A stretch of DNA of 64,000 nucleotides. It comes from Phycisphaeraceae bacterium. GTDB taxonomy: Bacteria > Planctomycetota > Phycisphaerae > Phycisphaerales > UBA1924. The translations under genes were made by a program, and so were the position numbers. The notes below the pieces were generated by a model. It was not told the origin of the DNA and made no database searches. It worked only from the letters and a program-made list of their open reading frames with translations. Location: contig CP054186.1 of the NCBI GenBank assembly GCA_015200025.1, forward strand, positions 434,001 through 498,000, given 5' to 3'. Positions 54,876 through 63,317 of the stretch are shown here, piece after piece; the first letter of the stretch is position 1; the number at the start of each line of letters is the position of its first letter.

Positions 54876-54893
54876 GCCGGGCCTTCGCCCGGC
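54876..54893 (-). promoter_or_regulatory. Hairpin in rpsT 5' leader
   Basis: Minus-strand GCCGGGC GAAG GCCCGGC (7-bp stem, four-base loop) begins about 20 nt upstream of the rpsT start, just above the ribosome-binding site. Many ribosomal protein genes use leader structures for autoregulation; no known S20 leader motif is matched, so a role is only a guess. Confidence 0.45.
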
Positions 54894-55090
54894 GACCAAA
54901 CCGACCACAGCGGCAGGCCCCTGCCCGACGCCCCCCCACCCGGGTCCCCACCCGGCCCCGACGGGAGATCGCCCGTGGGACCCGTATTCTCACACCCCGG
55001 GCGTCCGAATCAAGTCCGGCGCGCGATCCGGGTTGCCCGGGAGGGCCCAGCGGGTTATTGTTCCCCCGCGGGAGCCTCAACGCCCGCGAC

Positions 55091-55164
55091 GAGGGTGTAG
55101 CTCAATTGGATAGAGCATCTGACTACGGATCAGAAGGTTGAGGGTTCGACTCCTTCCACCCTCG
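55091..55164 (+). tRNA. tRNA-Arg(ACG)
   Basis: A complete cloverleaf. Acceptor stem GAGGGTG/CACCCTC (55091-55097 with 55157-55163), D-arm with AATTGGAT loop, anticodon stem TCTGA/TCAGA, loop CTACGGA giving anticodon ACG (55125-55127), and T-arm GAGGG TTCGACT CCTTC. The discriminator is G55164. The A at the first anticodon position is normally edited to inosine, so it reads CGU, CGC and CGA. CCA is not encoded. A terminator follows at once. Confidence 0.97.
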
Positions 55165-55179
55165 CTTGCAGAACCCAAA

Positions 55180-55215
55180 AACAACCCGAACGGTAACGTT
55201 CGGGTTGTTTTTTTC
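55180..55215 (+). terminator. Rho-independent terminator after tRNA-Arg
   Basis: Stem CAACCCGAACG/CGTTCGGGTTG (55182-55192 and 55197-55207, 11 bp, extendable by A-T pairs) with a GTAA loop, then TTTTTTT. It lies 16 nt past the tRNA. Confidence 0.96.
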
Positions 55216-55317
55216 GGGCCCTGATGGCCTCCCGGGCATGGCCCCCCCGGACCCCGGGCGTACCTTTGCGGACCGCGTGAGCGATGTGAGCGTGCGCCGG
55301 CTCCGCCCCGCGGCCCG

Positions 55318-56784
55318 ATGAGCCCCACGGGGCGCCGCCCCCATCGACAACCCTCGACCCTCCGCCGGGACCTCCGCGCCTGCACGATCGACGGGATGAT
55401 GTACTGCGTCCTCCTTGGGATCGGGGAGCAGTATTTCCCCCGCTTCGTCCTCGAACTGGGCATGGGCGAGGTCGCCGCAGGCCTGGTCGCCACCGTGCCC
55501 GTGTTCATCGCCGCGATCATGCAGCTCGCGGCGCCGCGCCTGGTCCACCTCGCGGGCTCCTACCGCCGTGTCTTCTCGTTCTGCGGGTGGTGGCAGGCCG
55601 CGATGTTCATCCCGCTCGCCCTCATCGCGGCCGCCTCGCACCTCTGGATGCCGTGGCACCAACGCCTCGAGGCGGCCTGCCGGGCCGAATCGCGCGGGCT
55701 GGGCGACGTGGTCGGGTTCATCCCTGAGGTCGTGCTCTTCTCGGTGGTCACCTTCTCGGTCGCCGGGGCCGTCGTCGGCGGGCCCGCCTGGACCGCGCAC
55801 GTCGGCGAGATGATCCCCAGGCGCGTCCGGCCGCGGTACCTCGGGCACCGGAACCTCCTGCTCGGGGCCGCCCTGCTCGCGGGGCTCCTCGCGGGCGCCG
55901 GGCTCCTGAGGCTCTCCACTTCCTTCGCCGGCCACGGCGAGATCCTGGGCATGCCCCCGGCGATGGCGGCGTTCACCGCGATGTTCCTCATCGCCGCCGT
56001 CGCACGCGCGATCTCCGCGTATTACCTCTCGACCTACAGCACGCCCAAGAAGGGCCTGGCGATGCCCGTGACAGTCCCGGCCCGAGCCCTGGCGGGGAGG
56101 CTGATCCGCGCGAGCGAGGGGCGTGTCTTGGGCGTGCTGCTCTGCATGCAGGCCGCCCACCTCATCGCCTTCCCCTACTTCAACCCGTTCATGAAGGAAC
56201 GGCTGATGCTCGGGGACACGCCTTACGGGCTCCTCCTCGGCGCGTTCTTCCTCGGGAAACTCATCGCCCCGGCGCCCGCGGGACGGCTTATCCACCGCTT
56301 CGGCGTGGCCCGCGTCCTCTGGCTCGCCTGCGCCGCCATGGTGCCCGTCCCGCTCTTCTGGCTCGTCTCCGACGCCCTCGTCTGGCTCCTGATCGCGCAG
56401 GTCCTCTCGGGCGCGGCGCTGTCGGTCTTCGAACTGTGCTCCTTCATGGCCCAGCTCGACCACGTCAAGACCGAGGAACGCGCCAGCGTCCTGAGCAAGT
56501 TCGGGCTGCTCTTCCACGCCTCGGGCATGCTCGGGTCCATCGGGGGAGGGTGGGTCCTCAACGCCACCGGCCGATCCTTCGGCGGGTACGAAAGCGTCTT
56601 CGCCATCTCCGCCCTCGCCCGACTCGGGTCCCTGGCCCTCCTCACCAGGCTCAACCGGCCCGGACGCGGGCCCGACCCGGGCGTCCCCGCCTTCGAGCCC
56701 CCGGGGAGCGAGGACGTCGTGGCGCTCCCCCCGGCGGGCGAGGAATTCGCCTCAAAAAGGGGGGATCGGCGCCGGAGCGAGTGA
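55318..56784 (+). CDS. MFS transporter
   Basis: A 488-residue inner-membrane protein with about 11-12 hydrophobic helices. It has the major facilitator layout: two halves, a cytosolic loop near 235-260 rich in Lys and Arg (STPKKGLAMPV), and a conserved AGRLIHRFGVARVLWLA in the second half. There is no unambiguous substrate motif. The last 40 residues are soluble and acidic-to-basic (GSEDVVALPP, EEFASKRGDRRRSE). ATG 55318 opens a basic head then the first helix. Possible role: small-molecule export; uncertain. Confidence 0.78.
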   Translation: MSPTGRRPHRQPSTLRRDLRACTIDGMMYCVLLGIGEQYFPRFVLELGMGEVAAGLVATVPVFIAAIMQLAAPRLVHLAGSYRRVFSFCGWWQAAMFIPLALIAAASHLWMPWHQRLEAACRAESRGLGDVVGFIPEVVLFSVVTFSVAGAVVGGPAWTAHVGEMIPRRVRPRYLGHRNLLLGAALLAGLLAGAGLLRLSTSFAGHGEILGMPPAMAAFTAMFLIAAVARAISAYYLSTYSTPKKGLAMPVTVPARALAGRLIRASEGRVLGVLLCMQAAHLIAFPYFNPFMKERLMLGDTPYGLLLGAFFLGKLIAPAPAGRLIHRFGVARVLWLACAAMVPVPLFWLVSDALVWLLIAQVLSGAALSVFELCSFMAQLDHVKTEERASVLSKFGLLFHASGMLGSIGGGWVLNATGRSFGGYESVFAISALARLGSLALLTRLNRPGRGPDPGVPAFEPPGSEDVVALPPAGEEFASKRGDRRRSE

Positions 56785-56901
56785 AAGCCCGCGCCGGGGC
56801 GCAATGATCCCGCGATGATCCCCCAGACCGACACCGGCCCCGGCGCCCCGGATGATCTACGATTCTTTGGTGCGGTGATGAGCACCGCCCAAGGGGGTCC
56901 G

Positions 56902-57555
56902 ATGGCACGACCGGTGACGGTGCTGCTCGCCGACGACCATTCGCTGGTCCGAGGCAGCCTCGCGAGCTGGCTCAGGAACAGCGGGATCTCGGTGGTCAGC
57001 GAGGTCGGCAACGCCGACGCCGCGGTGACCGAGGCGATCCGCCTCAAGCCCGACGTGGTGGTGCTCGACATCGACATGCCGGGGCTCCAGTGTTTCGACG
57101 CCGCGAGGGCCATCCGCGCGCGGTGCCCGGGGACCAGGGTCCTCTTCCTCTCGGCGTTCTTCAACGACCGGTTCATCGAGGACGCGCTCCGCGTCGAGGC
57201 GTCGGGGTACATCACCAAGGGCGAGCCGCCCCAGGCCGTCGTGCAGGCCATCCACGCCGTCATGAGCGGCGGGGTCTATTTCTCCCCCGAGGTGCAATCC
57301 CGGCTCGTGATCGACGGGGGCGGGGTCAGGCTCGAACACGCCCGGGCCACGCGCTCCTCCACGCTCACCACCCGCGAGGTCGAGGTGCTCCGCTACGTGG
57401 CCCGCGGCATGGCGAAAAAAGAGATCGCCGCGACCATGCACCTCTCGGTCAAAACCATCGACAACCACTGCACGAGCCTCATGAACAAGCTCGACATCCA
57501 CGACCGCGTGGAACTCGCCCGATTCGCCATCCGCGAGGGGCTCGCCGAGCCGTAA
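56902..57555 (+). CDS. Response regulator, NarL/LuxR type
   Basis: A 217-residue two-component regulator. The receiver (about 1-118) has ADDHSLVRGS (acidic pair near 11-12), phospho-acceptor Asp in VVVLDIDMPG (near 56), the switch Ser/Thr in LFLSAFF and Lys in GYITKGEPP. The LuxR helix-turn-helix is at about 150-213 (LTTREVEVLRYVARGMAKKEIAATMHLSVKTIDNHCTSLMNKL). ATG 56902 is preceded by AAGGGGG, which favours it over 56815 or 56878. No cognate histidine kinase adjoins it. A Fur-family gene follows 50 nt downstream. Confidence 0.9.
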   Translation: MARPVTVLLADDHSLVRGSLASWLRNSGISVVSEVGNADAAVTEAIRLKPDVVVLDIDMPGLQCFDAARAIRARCPGTRVLFLSAFFNDRFIEDALRVEASGYITKGEPPQAVVQAIHAVMSGGVYFSPEVQSRLVIDGGGVRLEHARATRSSTLTTREVEVLRYVARGMAKKEIAATMHLSVKTIDNHCTSLMNKLDIHDRVELARFAIREGLAEP

Positions 57556-57605
57556 CCCGACCCGCCGCGGGCCACGCCAAAGGCCAAGGGCCCGTACGAT
57601 CCACC

Positions 57606-57989
57606 ATGGTCCGGCAGACGAAGCAACGCAGCGCCATCCGCTCGGCGATCCTCGCCGCCGCGGGGCCACTCTCCGCCCAGGAGATCCTCCACCTCGCCAA
57701 GCGCAAGGTCCAGGGCCTCGGGCTCGCGACGGTCTACCGCTCGGTCAAGTCGATGGTGGACCAGGGCGAGCTCGTGCCCGTCGAGGTCCCCGGCGAGCCC
57801 CCACGCTACGAGGCCGCCGGCAAGGAACACCACCACCACTTCCTCTGCCGGTCGTGCTCGAGGCTCTTCGACCTCCAGGGGTGCGCGGGTGACTTCCGAT
57901 CCCTCCTGCCCGCGGGGTTCACGCTCGAGAGCCACGAGCTGACCCTCGTTGGCGTCTGCGCCCCGTGCGGGAAGCGACGCCGGGCCTGA
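57606..57989 (+). CDS. Fur family transcriptional regulator
   Basis: A 127-residue metal-dependent repressor (Fur/PerR/Zur type). The winged helix is at about 10-60 with GLATVYRSVKSMVDQGELVP. The dimerization domain has a His-rich KEHHHHFLCRSC (His75-78, Cys81 and Cys84) and a second CAPC pair (118-121), the structural zinc site. It is shorter than typical Fur (about 145) because it lacks the first helix. Which metal or peroxide it senses cannot be told. ATG 57606; it follows the response regulator gene, possibly in one transcript. Confidence 0.88.
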   Translation: MVRQTKQRSAIRSAILAAAGPLSAQEILHLAKRKVQGLGLATVYRSVKSMVDQGELVPVEVPGEPPRYEAAGKEHHHHFLCRSCSRLFDLQGCAGDFRSLLPAGFTLESHELTLVGVCAPCGKRRRA

Positions 57990-58034
57990 CCCCGGCCGCG
58001 GGCGGCCGGCGACCCCGACCGGTACACTCCGGGC

Positions 58035-58316
58035 ATGCTCGTGCGATTCACCGGCGGCGACGGGAAGGACGTCTGGGTCAGCCCGCTGCACGTCAAGGTC
58101 GTCCGCGAAAAAACCGGCATCTTCGGGAAGAAAAAAGGCACCGAGATCGTCGTGCAGATGCCCGGCGGCGTGTCCGGCGGCGGGGTCCACGTCGAGGGTG
58201 AGCCCGAGGAGGTCGCCCGCGTGATCTCCGAGGCCTTCCCCACGATCATCCCCTACCTTCCCGACGACGACCGCGCGTCGGGCCGGGGGGGCGTCCCGGG
58301 GTCGGGGGGAGACTAA
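58035..58316 (+). CDS. Small protein, unknown
   Basis: A 93-residue soluble protein: MLVRFTGGDGKDVWVSPLHVKVVREKTGIF, a basic KKKGTEIVVQMPGGVSGGGVHVEGEPEEVARVISEAF, and a Gly/Asp-rich tail. The first part is predicted beta-rich with a possible SH3-like fold, and the EEVARVISEAF segment is helical. Not recognised. It lies 45 nt after the Fur-family gene and 28 nt before the aminopeptidase gene, so all three may be co-transcribed. Confidence 0.6.
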   Translation: MLVRFTGGDGKDVWVSPLHVKVVREKTGIFGKKKGTEIVVQMPGGVSGGGVHVEGEPEEVARVISEAFPTIIPYLPDDDRASGRGGVPGSGGD

Positions 58317-58344
58317 CCCGCCCGCCCGGGCGTGAGGAGACACC

Positions 58345-59514
58345 GTGATCGACCCAAGGCTCGAGAAGCTCGCCGACGTGATCGTGAACTACAGCACCCG
58401 CGTCAAGAAGGGCGACGTGGTGGGCATCATGGCCGAGTGCGAGGCACGCCCGGCCGTCGAGGCCGTCGCCCGCGCCGTCATCAAGGCCGGCGGGCACCCC
58501 ATCACCCTCGCCCGCAACACCACCTTCGCCGAGGCCCTCCTCGAGCACGGGTCCGACGATCAACTCGCCTTCGTCCACCCCGTCCACATAAACTTCATCG
58601 AATCGGTGGACGTGCAGATCTCGCTCTGGGCCGAGACCAACACGAAGGCCCTGGCCCGACACGACCCCGCCAAGGTCGCCCTCCTCCAGAAGGCCCGCAA
58701 GCCCTTCCTCGCCACCTTCCTCGAACGGGCCGCCAAGGGGTCGCTCCGGTGGTGCGGGACCATGGTCCCCACCCACGCCTCGGCCCAGGACGCCGAGATG
58801 AGCCTCCGCCAGTACGAGGATTTCGTCTACCGCGCGGGGCTCCTCCACACCGACAACCCCGCCGCGGAGTGGCAGAAGATCCACGACCGCCAGAAACGCG
58901 TCTGCGAATGGCTCACCGGGAAGAGATCGCTCCGCTTCGTCGCCCCCGCACGCGACGGGCACGACGGGACCGACCTGACCGTCGACGTCTCCGCGGCCAC
59001 CTGGATCAACTGCGCCGGGCACGAGAACTTCCCCGACGGCGAAGTCTTCGCCGGGCCCACGCTCCCGCCCAAAGGCCTCGGCGTCGAGGGGCACGTCAAC
59101 TACACCTTCCCCGCCGTGTACCAGGGACGCGAGGTCGTCGGCGTCCGCCTCCGCTTCAAGGGCGGACGCGTGGTCGACGCCTCGGCCGACAAAAACGAAG
59201 AGTTCCTCATCAGGATGCTCGACCAGGACGAGGGCGCCCGAAACCTGGGCGAGATCGCCATCGGCACCAACTACTCGATCACCGAGTTCAGCCGAAGCAC
59301 CCTCTTCGACGAGAAAATCGGCGGGACCTTCCACGCCGCCGTCGGCGCGGGCTACCCCGAGTCCGGCAGCACGAGCCAGTCCGGGCTCCACTGGGACATG
59401 GTCTGCGACCTCCGCCCCGGAAAGGCCCGCGACGGCTCACCGACCCCCGGCGGGACCATCGCCGCCGACGGCGAGGTCTTCCACCGCGACGGGCGCTTCC
59501 TCGTCGCGTATTAA
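58345..59514 (+). CDS. M29 family aminopeptidase (thermophilic metallopeptidase-like)
   Basis: A 389-residue cytosolic peptidase of the M29 (AmpS) family, with dinuclear Zn or Co. It starts MIDPRLEKLADVIVNYSTRVKKGDVVGI. Metal-site segments are INCAGHENFPDGEVFAGP (Glu near 231), LGEIAIGTNYSITE (Glu near 309), GGTFHAAVGAGYPE (His near 332) and SGLHWDMVCDLRPG (His and Asp near 352-357). The start is GTG at 58345, with GAGGAGA eight bases upstream. The family removes N-terminal residues from peptides. Confidence 0.9.
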   Translation: MIDPRLEKLADVIVNYSTRVKKGDVVGIMAECEARPAVEAVARAVIKAGGHPITLARNTTFAEALLEHGSDDQLAFVHPVHINFIESVDVQISLWAETNTKALARHDPAKVALLQKARKPFLATFLERAAKGSLRWCGTMVPTHASAQDAEMSLRQYEDFVYRAGLLHTDNPAAEWQKIHDRQKRVCEWLTGKRSLRFVAPARDGHDGTDLTVDVSAATWINCAGHENFPDGEVFAGPTLPPKGLGVEGHVNYTFPAVYQGREVVGVRLRFKGGRVVDASADKNEEFLIRMLDQDEGARNLGEIAIGTNYSITEFSRSTLFDEKIGGTFHAAVGAGYPESGSTSQSGLHWDMVCDLRPGKARDGSPTPGGTIAADGEVFHRDGRFLVAY

Positions 59515-59518
59515 ACGC

Positions 59519-60847
59519 TCACCGAAGGGCCGCGGTCCCCTGCACGGGACGGTCCTCGAGCGCCATCGCGTCGGTCGGGGCGGTATTGACCGCCTCGCCC
59601 GCCACGGGGCTGAAGCGCGAGCCGTACAGCGGCACGCGACGGTTGCTCAACGCCCGGGGCATGAAGGGCTGGGCCAGCAGGGCCAGGACCAGGCAGGCCC
59701 CGTTCGCCGCCAGCATCCACCCCATCCCGGTCTTGCCGAGGTACACCATCACCGACGTCGCGACGACGACCAGCAGGCTCAGCGGGATCAGCGCCGACCA
59801 GGCCATCATCATCACCTGGTCGTACCGAAGCCTCGGGATCGTCCAGCGGATCACCATCCCGAAGCAGACCAACAGGACGACCTTGCCCATGAAGATCGCC
59901 GCCTTGGCCAGCACGCCCAGGATCCCCGTCGCCTCGTCCCCCCAGATCGTCACGAACGGCAGCGGCTCCCACGCCCCAAGGAACAGCAGCACCAGGAACG
60001 CCGTCCCCGTCACCAGGTGCGCGTACTCCGCCAGGAAGAACATCGCGAACCGCATCGCCGAATACTCGGTGTGGTACCCGCCGACCAGCTCCTGCTCGGC
60101 CTCCGCGTTGTCGAACGGCGCCCGGTTGCTCTCCGCCAGCGAGCAGATGTAGAACAGCACGAACGCCAGGGGCTGGCTGAACACCAGCCACCCGTGCTCG
60201 AACTGGTACTGCGCGATCGACATCGCCCCCAGCGACCCGACCAGCAGCAGCACCGCCAGGATCGAGAGCCCCATGGGGATCTCGTAGCTGATCATCTGCG
60301 CCGTCGCCCGGAGCCCCCCCAGGAACGAGAACTTGTTGTTACTCGCCCACCCGCCCAGCGTCACCCCGTACACCCCGAGCGCCGCCACGGCCAGCAGATA
60401 CACCACCCCGACGTTGATGTTCGCCCCGACCACCACCACCTCGCCCGCGTCGACGATCGGCTTCTCCATGAACGGCAGGTGGAGCACCCCGCTCCACGTC
60501 CCGCCCCACGGGATGATGATGAACCCGATCAGCGCCGGCACGATGATGATCGCCGGCGCCAGCGTGAACAGCACCTTGTCCACCCGCGCGGGCGTGTAGT
60601 CCTCCTTGAGGACGAACTTGATCCCGTCCGCCAGCGACTGCCCAAGCCCGATGCACCCCTTCAGGAACGCCAGCGCCGGCAGCCCGAAGTCAAACCCCAC
60701 GCGGTTGGGCCCGATCCGGTCCTGGATGTACGCGCTGATCTTGCGCTCGAAATACACGAGGTACGCGCACGTCACCAGGATCACGTGGACCATGACGATG
60801 ATCGTGAGCGCGGAGGTCACCAGCTGAGCGTTGAACCACGTCGGCAT
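59519..60847 (-). CDS. nuoH: NADH-quinone oxidoreductase subunit H (complex I, membrane arm)
   Basis: A 442-residue subunit with about eight or nine helices, forming the quinone-cavity region of complex I. Family segments are YFERKISAYIQDRIGPNRVG (about 33-52), QSLADGIKFVLKED, ASNNKFSFLGGLRATAQMISYEIPMGL, SLAESNRAPFDNAEAEQELVGGYHTEYSAMRFAMFFLAEY and GMVIRWTIPRLRYDQ. About 90 residues longer than E. coli NuoH, mostly at the C-terminus. It stands alone: neighbours are an aminopeptidase gene and an ABC transporter, so the remaining nuo genes lie elsewhere or are dispersed. It converges with the aminopeptidase gene. Confidence 0.95.
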   Translation of the reverse strand: MPTWFNAQLVTSALTIIVMVHVILVTCAYLVYFERKISAYIQDRIGPNRVGFDFGLPALAFLKGCIGLGQSLADGIKFVLKEDYTPARVDKVLFTLAPAIIIVPALIGFIIIPWGGTWSGVLHLPFMEKPIVDAGEVVVVGANINVGVVYLLAVAALGVYGVTLGGWASNNKFSFLGGLRATAQMISYEIPMGLSILAVLLLVGSLGAMSIAQYQFEHGWLVFSQPLAFVLFYICSLAESNRAPFDNAEAEQELVGGYHTEYSAMRFAMFFLAEYAHLVTGTAFLVLLFLGAWEPLPFVTIWGDEATGILGVLAKAAIFMGKVVLLVCFGMVIRWTIPRLRYDQVMMMAWSALIPLSLLVVVATSVMVYLGKTGMGWMLAANGACLVLALLAQPFMPRALSNRRVPLYGSRFSPVAGEAVNTAPTDAMALEDRPVQGTAALR

Positions 60848-60902
60848 ATGGGCCCAAGTGTAGCGGGCCCCCCACCCGGGATGGCATCCCGCCCCCCGCC
60901 GC

Positions 60903-61688
60903 TTACCCCGACCCGCCCGGCGCGGGCTCCATCCGACCGTCCGTCAGCCTGAGCACCCGCCCCGCCCCCGCCGCCCGCTCCGCCGTCGCCTCGTCGTGCG
61001 TCACCACCACCATCGTCTGCCCCCCCGCGTGCAGCTCGGAGAACAGGTCCAGGATCGTCCGCCCCGTCGCCCGGTCCAGGTTGCCCGTCGGCTCGTCCGC
61101 CAGCAACAGCCTCGGCCCGTTGATCAGCGCCCGGGCGATGGCCACCCGCTGACGCTCGCCCCCCGAAAGCTCCGCCGGCCGGTGCCTTAGTCGGTGCCCC
61201 AGACCCACCCTCGCGAGCAGTTCCTTCGCCCGCTCGTCCAGCGCACGCCGACGCGAGGCGTACCCCAGCCGACCGTACGCCACCATCGCCCCCAGCAGCA
61301 CGTTCTCCACGACCGACAGCTCCGGCAGCAGGTGATAAAACTGAAACACAAACCCCACGTCGAACCGCCGGTAGCGGTCCAGGACCCCCGCCGACGCCCC
61401 GACCAGCTCGCGCCCGTCGAAGACGATGCTCGAGCCCGAACGCCGGTCCGGGCGGTCCAGCGCCCCGAGCAGGTGGAGCAGCGTGCTCTTGCCCGACCCG
61501 CTGGCCCCCAGGATCGCCACGAACTCGCCCCGCGCCACGCCCACCGACACCCCGCGCAGCACCGGCACGTCCACCCGCCCCAGCCGGTACGTCTTGTGCA
61601 ACGACTCGGCCCGGATGATGGCCCCGCCCCCCCCCGAGGCTTCAACCCCGCCCGCCGGCATCGAGATGGTCGAAGGGTGGGTGCTCAT
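60903..61688 (-). CDS. ABC transporter ATP-binding protein, LolD/MacB type
   Basis: A 261-residue ATPase. Walker A GASGSGKST (61-69), signature LSGGERQRVAIARAL (near 176-190), Walker B LLLADEPTGNLD and His-switch VVTHD. The VLRGVSVGVARGEFVAILG and SVVENVLLG segments are typical of the LolD/MacB/FtsE branch. ATG 61688 overlaps the permease stop as ATGA, so the two are co-translated and form one transporter. The most likely role is lipoprotein release or an envelope efflux/stress function. Confidence 0.9.
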   Translation of the reverse strand: MSTHPSTISMPAGGVEASGGGGAIIRAESLHKTYRLGRVDVPVLRGVSVGVARGEFVAILGASGSGKSTLLHLLGALDRPDRRSGSSIVFDGRELVGASAGVLDRYRRFDVGFVFQFYHLLPELSVVENVLLGAMVAYGRLGYASRRRALDERAKELLARVGLGHRLRHRPAELSGGERQRVAIARALINGPRLLLADEPTGNLDRATGRTILDLFSELHAGGQTMVVVTHDEATAERAAGAGRVLRLTDGRMEPAPGGSG

Positions 61689-63253
61689 TCGAACCTCAAC
61701 GCACGGACCGGGTCCATCCTCGACGCCCGCACGGCCGGGACCAGCGCCCCCACCGCGCTCGACACCACCCCCGACGCCGCCACCACCGACGCATCGAGCC
61801 ACTTGAACCGGGCGGGGATCTCCGAGAAGTAGTAGATCCTCGGGTCCCAGATATACAGCCCGAACGCCTCCCCGAGCCACTCGTGGATGTCGTTGATGTT
61901 CGTCACGATCGCGTACGACATCGCCCCGCCCGCCAGGCCGCCGATCACCCCGATCACCAACCCGTACCGCACCCACACCCACGCCACCCCCGTCCGGCTC
62001 GCCCCCAACGCCCGCAGCACCCCGATGTCCTTGGTCTTCTCCGCCACCATCGACCAGAAAATCGCCAGCACCAGGAACACCGCCGTCACCGAGATAAACG
62101 AGAACAGGATCAGCACCAGCCCCGTTTCTTTCTCCACCGCCGCGATCATCGTCCGGTTCTGATCTCGCCACGTCCGGATGTCGATGGTCCCCGGCGGCGG
62201 GACCTCCCCGCGGTGCGCCGCCGCGAACTCCCGGTACACCTCCCCCACCGCCGACGCCACCGCCTCCGCGTTCGCCTCTCCACGCCCTCGCACGTACACC
62301 GTCGTCACCCGCGCCGGCTCCACCCCGATGCCCTCGAAGCCCTCCGAGAACGACTCCGTCCCGTCGGGACGCTCCACCACCCCGCCCGGCCTCTCCGGCG
62401 GCACGATCCGCGTCGCCCGGTCCATCTTCAGCCGGCGCTGCAACTCCCCCAGCTCCACCAACGCCGTCTTCTTGTCCATCTCGTACAGCCCGGTGTGGAA
62501 CTCGTTCGCCACCCGCAGCGTCACCGACGCGATGTCCAGGATCCGCCCCTGGCTGTCCACCGGCACGAGGTTGAGCGTCACCGTCCCCTGCCTCGGCAGG
62601 AAAATACTCAGCACCTCCTCCCCGCCCGAGCTCCCTCGCTGCACCAGCCGCGGACGCGGCTCGAAAAAACCCTCCGACCGCCTCGCCGCGAACCCGCTCA
62701 CCTCGATCCCGGGCACCACCGCCGGCAGCCGCTCGCCCCCCACCGGGCCCGGCACCGTCAGGCTCCGACCGTTCTCCAGCACCTCGGTCAAGATCCCCTT
62801 GATCCCCGCGTCCAACCGGGGGTCCTCCCGCTTCGCGTCCTTCCGCAGCGGCTCATCGATCGGCCTCCACCACAGGCTCGATTCGTACCCCGTCACCCGC
62901 GCGAAACTCTCCCCCTCGATCCCGCGGATCAGCACCATCTCCTTCCGGTTGTCCGGCAGCACGATCAGGCTGTACGTCACGATCGCCGGCGCCGCCGCCT
63001 CGATCATCGGGTGCGCTTCGAGCCGCTTCACCAGATCCCCGTAGTACGGGAACCCCGCATTGGGCCACTCGATCACCACGTCACCGATCAGCACCCGCCC
63101 CGAGTTGACCAGGTGGTTCAGAAAACCGCCCATCACCGACCACACCACGATCACCATCCCCGTGCACAGCATCACCGCCACCGCGGCCAGCAGCGGCATG
63201 ATCTTGCTCGTCAGGTAGCGTCGGGTCAGCAGGGCCTGGTACACGCGGGCCAC
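61685..63253 (-). CDS. ABC transporter permease, FtsX/LolE type
   Basis: A 522-residue permease with the MacB/LolC-E topology: one N-terminal helix (near 20-45: IMPLLAAVAVMLCTGMVIVVWSVMG), a large periplasmic domain (about 50-390), and three C-terminal helices with TKDIGVLRALGASRTGVAWVWVRYGLVIGVIG, the FtsX core, ending PAVRASRMDPVRALRFE. The first GTG (63253) gives a short head ARVYQALLTRRYLTSK as in LolC/E; a longer start at 63310 would crowd the divergent TPR gene. It overlaps the ATPase by four bases. Lipoprotein sorting to the outer membrane is the best guess. Confidence 0.88.
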   Translation of the reverse strand: MARVYQALLTRRYLTSKIMPLLAAVAVMLCTGMVIVVWSVMGGFLNHLVNSGRVLIGDVVIEWPNAGFPYYGDLVKRLEAHPMIEAAAPAIVTYSLIVLPDNRKEMVLIRGIEGESFARVTGYESSLWWRPIDEPLRKDAKREDPRLDAGIKGILTEVLENGRSLTVPGPVGGERLPAVVPGIEVSGFAARRSEGFFEPRPRLVQRGSSGGEEVLSIFLPRQGTVTLNLVPVDSQGRILDIASVTLRVANEFHTGLYEMDKKTALVELGELQRRLKMDRATRIVPPERPGGVVERPDGTESFSEGFEGIGVEPARVTTVYVRGRGEANAEAVASAVGEVYREFAAAHRGEVPPPGTIDIRTWRDQNRTMIAAVEKETGLVLILFSFISVTAVFLVLAIFWSMVAEKTKDIGVLRALGASRTGVAWVWVRYGLVIGVIGGLAGGAMSYAIVTNINDIHEWLGEAFGLYIWDPRIYYFSEIPARFKWLDASVVAASGVVSSAVGALVPAVRASRMDPVRALRFE

Positions 63254-63317
63254 TGTAGCGCCGGACCCCGCCACGACCCGGGCCGATCCGGCGGAACGCG
63301 GCGGTATCATGCGCCCC

